A stretch of DNA of 8,186 bases from Candidatus Eiseniibacteriota bacterium (GTDB lineage: Bacteria; Joyebacterota; Joyebacteria; Joyebacterales; Joyebacteraceae), in contig DAOVNE010000041.1 in assembly GCA_030630395.1 (NCBI GenBank), positions 1 to 8,186 on the forward strand, given 5' to 3'. The first letter of the stretch is position 1, and each line of letters opens with the position of its first letter. The notes beneath the pieces were generated by a model, which ran no database searches, had not been told where the DNA came from, and saw only the letters and a list, made by a program, of their open reading frames with translations. Positions 6,701-8,186 of the stretch are shown here, in pieces. The position numbers were made by a program, and so were the translations under genes.

Positions 6701-6730
6701 AATATAGTAGGTTTGGTGTGATTATGCCAC
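6701..6730 (-). promoter_or_regulatory. Probable promoter of the yigZ operon
   Basis: On the minus strand the -10 box is TATATT (6701-6706), and an 18-nt spacer leads to GTGGCA (6725-6730; 4 of 6 to the TTGACA consensus). The predicted start lies near 6694, about 48 nt before the TTG start codon. The weak -35 and the inverted repeat covering it suggest regulation, but the call rests on pattern only. Confidence 0.5.
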
Positions 6731-6732
6731 AC
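6716..6732. repeat. GTGTG-N7-CACAC inverted repeat over the yigZ -35 region
   Basis: GTGTG (6716-6720) and CACAC (6728-6732) are separated by 7 nt and overlap the proposed -35 box of the yigZ promoter. This could be an operator. It resembles a CRP/FNR-family site but the spacing is one base short of the CRP consensus, so no regulator is assigned. Confidence 0.4.
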
Positions 6733-6802
6733 TGCGGTCCAATCCCTGCCCACGTCCGCGCCGAGACGGCCGGGTGGACTCACTGGCCGCGCCAAAGGTG
6801 AT

Positions 6803-6820
6803 GCTGACTGCGTGGTCAGC
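6803..6820. repeat. GCTGAC-N6-GTCAGC inverted repeat between divergent promoters
   Basis: A perfect 6-bp inverted repeat with a 6-nt spacer (TGCGTG) lies 14 nt upstream of the plus-strand -35 box. This position suits an activator site or a shared operator for the divergent units. There is no T tract, so it is not a terminator. The regulator is unknown. Confidence 0.4.
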
Positions 6821-6834
6821 GGTCATTATTGTGC

Positions 6835-6864
6835 TTGACGATTTAGGGCAAACCGTGATATAAT
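6835..6864 (+). promoter_or_regulatory. Strong sigma70-type promoter of the secreted PPC-like gene
   Basis: The -35 box is TTGACG (6835-6840; 5 of 6), the spacer is 18 nt, and the -10 box is TATAAT (6859-6864; perfect). Transcription should start near 6871. The strength fits an abundant secreted protein, as do the perfect AGGAGG site and strong terminator of the gene it drives. Confidence 0.82.
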
Positions 6865-6870
6865 ACTCGA

Positions 6871-7056
6871 TACGTGGGCAAGTAGTGTTTCGCCCACATC
6901 GGTGCAATAGACGTCATTGCGCTGGCTGGTCTGCGGCGGAACACACCAGCAAGACATCTTTGGGGAGAAGCACGCGTTCCTGGAAAGGGGGGATGTGCAA
7001 GCTGAATTGTGTTTTCGCGAGTGACATATCGTTCTTCGTTCTCTAGGAGGATGCAA
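6871..7056 (+). promoter_or_regulatory. Long structured 5' leader
   Basis: About 185 nt separate the predicted transcription start from the start codon. Visible hairpins are GTGGGC (6874-6879) with GCCCAC (6892-6897); GCAAT (6904-6908) with ATTGC (6916-6920); and GCTGGT (6925-6930) with ACCAGC (6945-6950). The downstream half (about 6960-7044) is less structured and ends in a pyrimidine-rich run before the ribosome binding site. No known riboswitch is recognised. It may stabilise the mRNA or control translation. Confidence 0.5.
7045..7050 (+). promoter_or_regulatory. Ribosome binding site of the secreted PPC-like gene
   Basis: A perfect AGGAGG lies 6 nt before the ATG at 7057 and directly abuts another in-frame ATG at 7051, which is too close to be used. 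It also excludes the upstream in-frame ATG at 7009, which would place a basic stretch before the signal peptide. Confidence 0.85.
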
Positions 7057-8100
7057 ATGAAGGTCGCTTATCTCGCAGTGATTATGATCGTTGCTCTGAG
7101 CATGGTTGCTCTCGCCGTCTCGCCGACGGCCGTCGCTCCTGTCAAGCAGAGCGTCGTCTCCGGCGTTGCGCACCCGACCGGCCGTGTTGGTGGTGAGACC
7201 ATTGCTAGCGCCACCGTGATCGCCGGACTGCCGTTCTCGGATGCCGGTAACACGTGTGTTGCCATTGATGACTACGATGAGGTCTGCCCCTACACGGGAT
7301 CAACCTCACCGGACCTCGTCTACTCGTTCGCGCCTGGCGTCGATGTCATTGTCGACGTATTCCTGTGCATGTCCATGTACGACACAAAGGTCTACGTGTA
7401 CGAGGACGTACACACACCGGGCGCCCCGTATGCTTGCGTCGATGACGCTTCAGCATGTGGCGACTTCAACACGTACATGTACCAGTCGTGGATTACCGAG
7501 TTGACGCTCTACGCCGGTCACACCTACTACATCGTCGTCGACGGCTACGGTGGCGATTGTGGCGACTACGTCCTCGACATGTACGAGGTTGAGGAGTGCG
7601 TTGTCGAGTGCCCGCCCGGCGCAGTGCTTGAGGGTGAGGTCGACTGCTACCCGAACTACGTTGACGACTACAACGGTGGTCTGAACAGCAACCCGAACGT
7701 CTTCTCATACCTCGATTGTGCGCAGAATCTTATCGTCTGCGGCACGACGGGTGTCTACGATTTCAACGGCCTCTCGTACAGGGACACTGACTGGTACATC
7801 CTCCCGATCACTGAGGGCGCGACCATCACGATCGGTGTTGAGGCTGAAGTCGGTGCTCTCTTTGGCTTCGTTGACCTGTCAACTGGTTACCTCCTGGAGT
7901 ACACCACGACACCGAGCTGCACGTACTCGACGGTCACACATGTCTACGCCGACGCCGCCGATGCCGCGTTTGTCGTGTTGCCGGACTCCTGGGATCCGGG
8001 CTACGTCTGCGGTTCCGACTACTACCTGACAATCGACGGTTGCCCGATCGTGGCAGTCGAGGAGTCAAGCTGGGGTTCCATCAAGGCTCTCTACAGGTAG
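7057..8100 (+). CDS. Cysteine-rich secreted protein with two PPC-like beta domains
   Basis: This 347-residue protein starts with a signal peptide (MKVAYLAVIMIVALSMVALA, probable cut after residue 20). Domain 1 (~44-178) runs from GGETIASATVI to YYIVVDGYGGDCGDYVLDMYE. Domain 2 (~186-330) starts with a CPPGAVLEGEVDC linker and contains CGTTGVYDFNG (228-238), YRDTDWY (241-247) and DYYLTIDGC. Both resemble bacterial pre-peptidase C-terminal (PPC) beta-sandwiches, which assist secreted proteins and bind surfaces or substrates; no protease domain is present. There are 14 cysteines after the signal peptide, an even number that suits disulfide bonds outside the cell. The mature protein is acidic and rich in Tyr and Asp. 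It ends in a short tail, VEESSWGSIKALYR (334-347), after the last beta strand, which may be a sorting signal. The strong promoter, perfect ribosome binding site and strong terminator suggest high expression. The function is not known; a surface layer or adhesion role is inference. Confidence 0.88.
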   Translation: MKVAYLAVIMIVALSMVALAVSPTAVAPVKQSVVSGVAHPTGRVGGETIASATVIAGLPFSDAGNTCVAIDDYDEVCPYTGSTSPDLVYSFAPGVDVIVDVFLCMSMYDTKVYVYEDVHTPGAPYACVDDASACGDFNTYMYQSWITELTLYAGHTYYIVVDGYGGDCGDYVLDMYEVEECVVECPPGAVLEGEVDCYPNYVDDYNGGLNSNPNVFSYLDCAQNLIVCGTTGVYDFNGLSYRDTDWYILPITEGATITIGVEAEVGALFGFVDLSTGYLLEYTTTPSCTYSTVTHVYADAADAAFVVLPDSWDPGYVCGSDYYLTIDGCPIVAVEESSWGSIKALYR

Positions 8101-8115
8101 TTTAGTATGAAGAAA

Positions 8116-8136
8116 CCAGTGCAGCAGTAGCACTGG
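8116..8136 (+). other. Hairpin in the 3' untranslated region
   Basis: CCAGTGC (8116-8122) pairs perfectly with GCACTGG (8130-8136) around a 7-nt loop, 15 nt after the stop codon and before the main terminator. It has no T tract. It could protect the mRNA end from exonucleases or assist termination. Confidence 0.5.
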
Positions 8137-8145
8137 CGAAGAATG

Positions 8146-8180
8146 CGCCCCGCCTGGCTGATGCCGGGCGGGGCGTTTCT
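8146..8180 (+). terminator. Strong intrinsic terminator of the secreted PPC-like gene
   Basis: Positions 8146-8158 pair with 8163-8175 (13 pairs including one G-T wobble) around the loop TGAT, followed by TTTCT (8176-8180). The stem is very GC-rich. It lies 45 nt beyond the stop codon and closes a single-gene transcript. Confidence 0.9.
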
Positions 8181-8186
8181 ATGGTA

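Larger units (their letters stand above)
6647..7056. other. Divergent intergenic region without a gene
   Basis: About 410 bases separate the yigZ start from the secreted PPC-like gene. No reading frame here has a good ribosome binding site and protein-like composition. The region holds the minus-strand yigZ promoter (6701-6730), inverted repeats at 6716-6732 and 6803-6820, the strong plus-strand promoter (6835-6864) and a long leader (about 6871-7056). These parts are listed separately. Confidence 0.7.

Noticed and set aside
6717..6731. Possible CRP site TGTG...CACA upstream of yigZ
   Set aside because: The spacer is 7 nt instead of the 8 nt between TGTG and CACA in the CRP consensus, and the outer bases do not fit. 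It is kept only as an unassigned inverted repeat.
6841..6900. AGGGCAAACC (6845-6854) resembling part of a GEMM cyclic-di-GMP riboswitch
   Set aside because: It sits between the -35 and -10 boxes and so is not transcribed, and the second conserved GEMM block (GACGCAAAGCC-like) is absent downstream.

Overview
The window is GC-rich bacterial DNA with compact gene spacing, strong AGGAGG-type ribosome binding sites, sigma70-like promoters and GC-rich intrinsic terminators. It holds six genes. Five are on the minus strand and one is on the plus strand. I see no rRNA, tRNA, CRISPR array, insertion sequence or phage gene. The proteins are a class-1 hybrid cluster protein, a secreted multidomain transglutaminase-like protein, a toast-rack lipoprotein and a cysteine-rich secreted PPC-like protein. 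Together they suggest a free-living Gram-negative anaerobe or microaerophile, possibly an uncultured lineage near the FCB group (Eisenbacteria, Krumholzibacteria or Fermentibacteria type). The taxonomy is inference from protein style and cannot be proved here.

Layout, left to right. (1) Positions 33-2449 hold a minus-strand unit: a near-consensus promoter overlapped by a 34-bp palindrome, then an Rrf2-family Fe-S regulator, then hcp (hybrid cluster protein / hydroxylamine reductase), then a terminator. The layout suggests a self-repressed nitrosative-stress unit. (2) Positions 2462-6730 hold a second minus-strand unit: promoter, a yigZ/IMPACT-family gene (TTG start), an 882-residue secreted transglutaminase-like protein whose start codon overlaps the yigZ stop (ATGA), a toast-rack lipoprotein (TTG start), and a terminator. 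That terminator is a near copy of the hcp terminator. (3) Positions 6647-7056 are about 410 bases without a gene. They hold the yigZ promoter, two inverted repeats, a strong divergent promoter and a leader of about 185 nt with several hairpins. (4) Positions 7057-8100 hold a plus-strand secreted protein with two PPC-like beta domains, 14 cysteines and an unusual C-terminal tail, followed by a strong terminator.

The Rrf2 protein probably senses NO or Fe-S status and controls hcp. The yigZ operon ends in two exported proteins and may serve the cell envelope, but its purpose is unknown. The most unusual items are three: the internally duplicated transglutaminase protein, whose second copy has lost its catalytic residues and which ends in a thioredoxin fold without cysteines; the long palindromic operator; and the C-terminal tail of the PPC-like protein, which could be a sorting tag.
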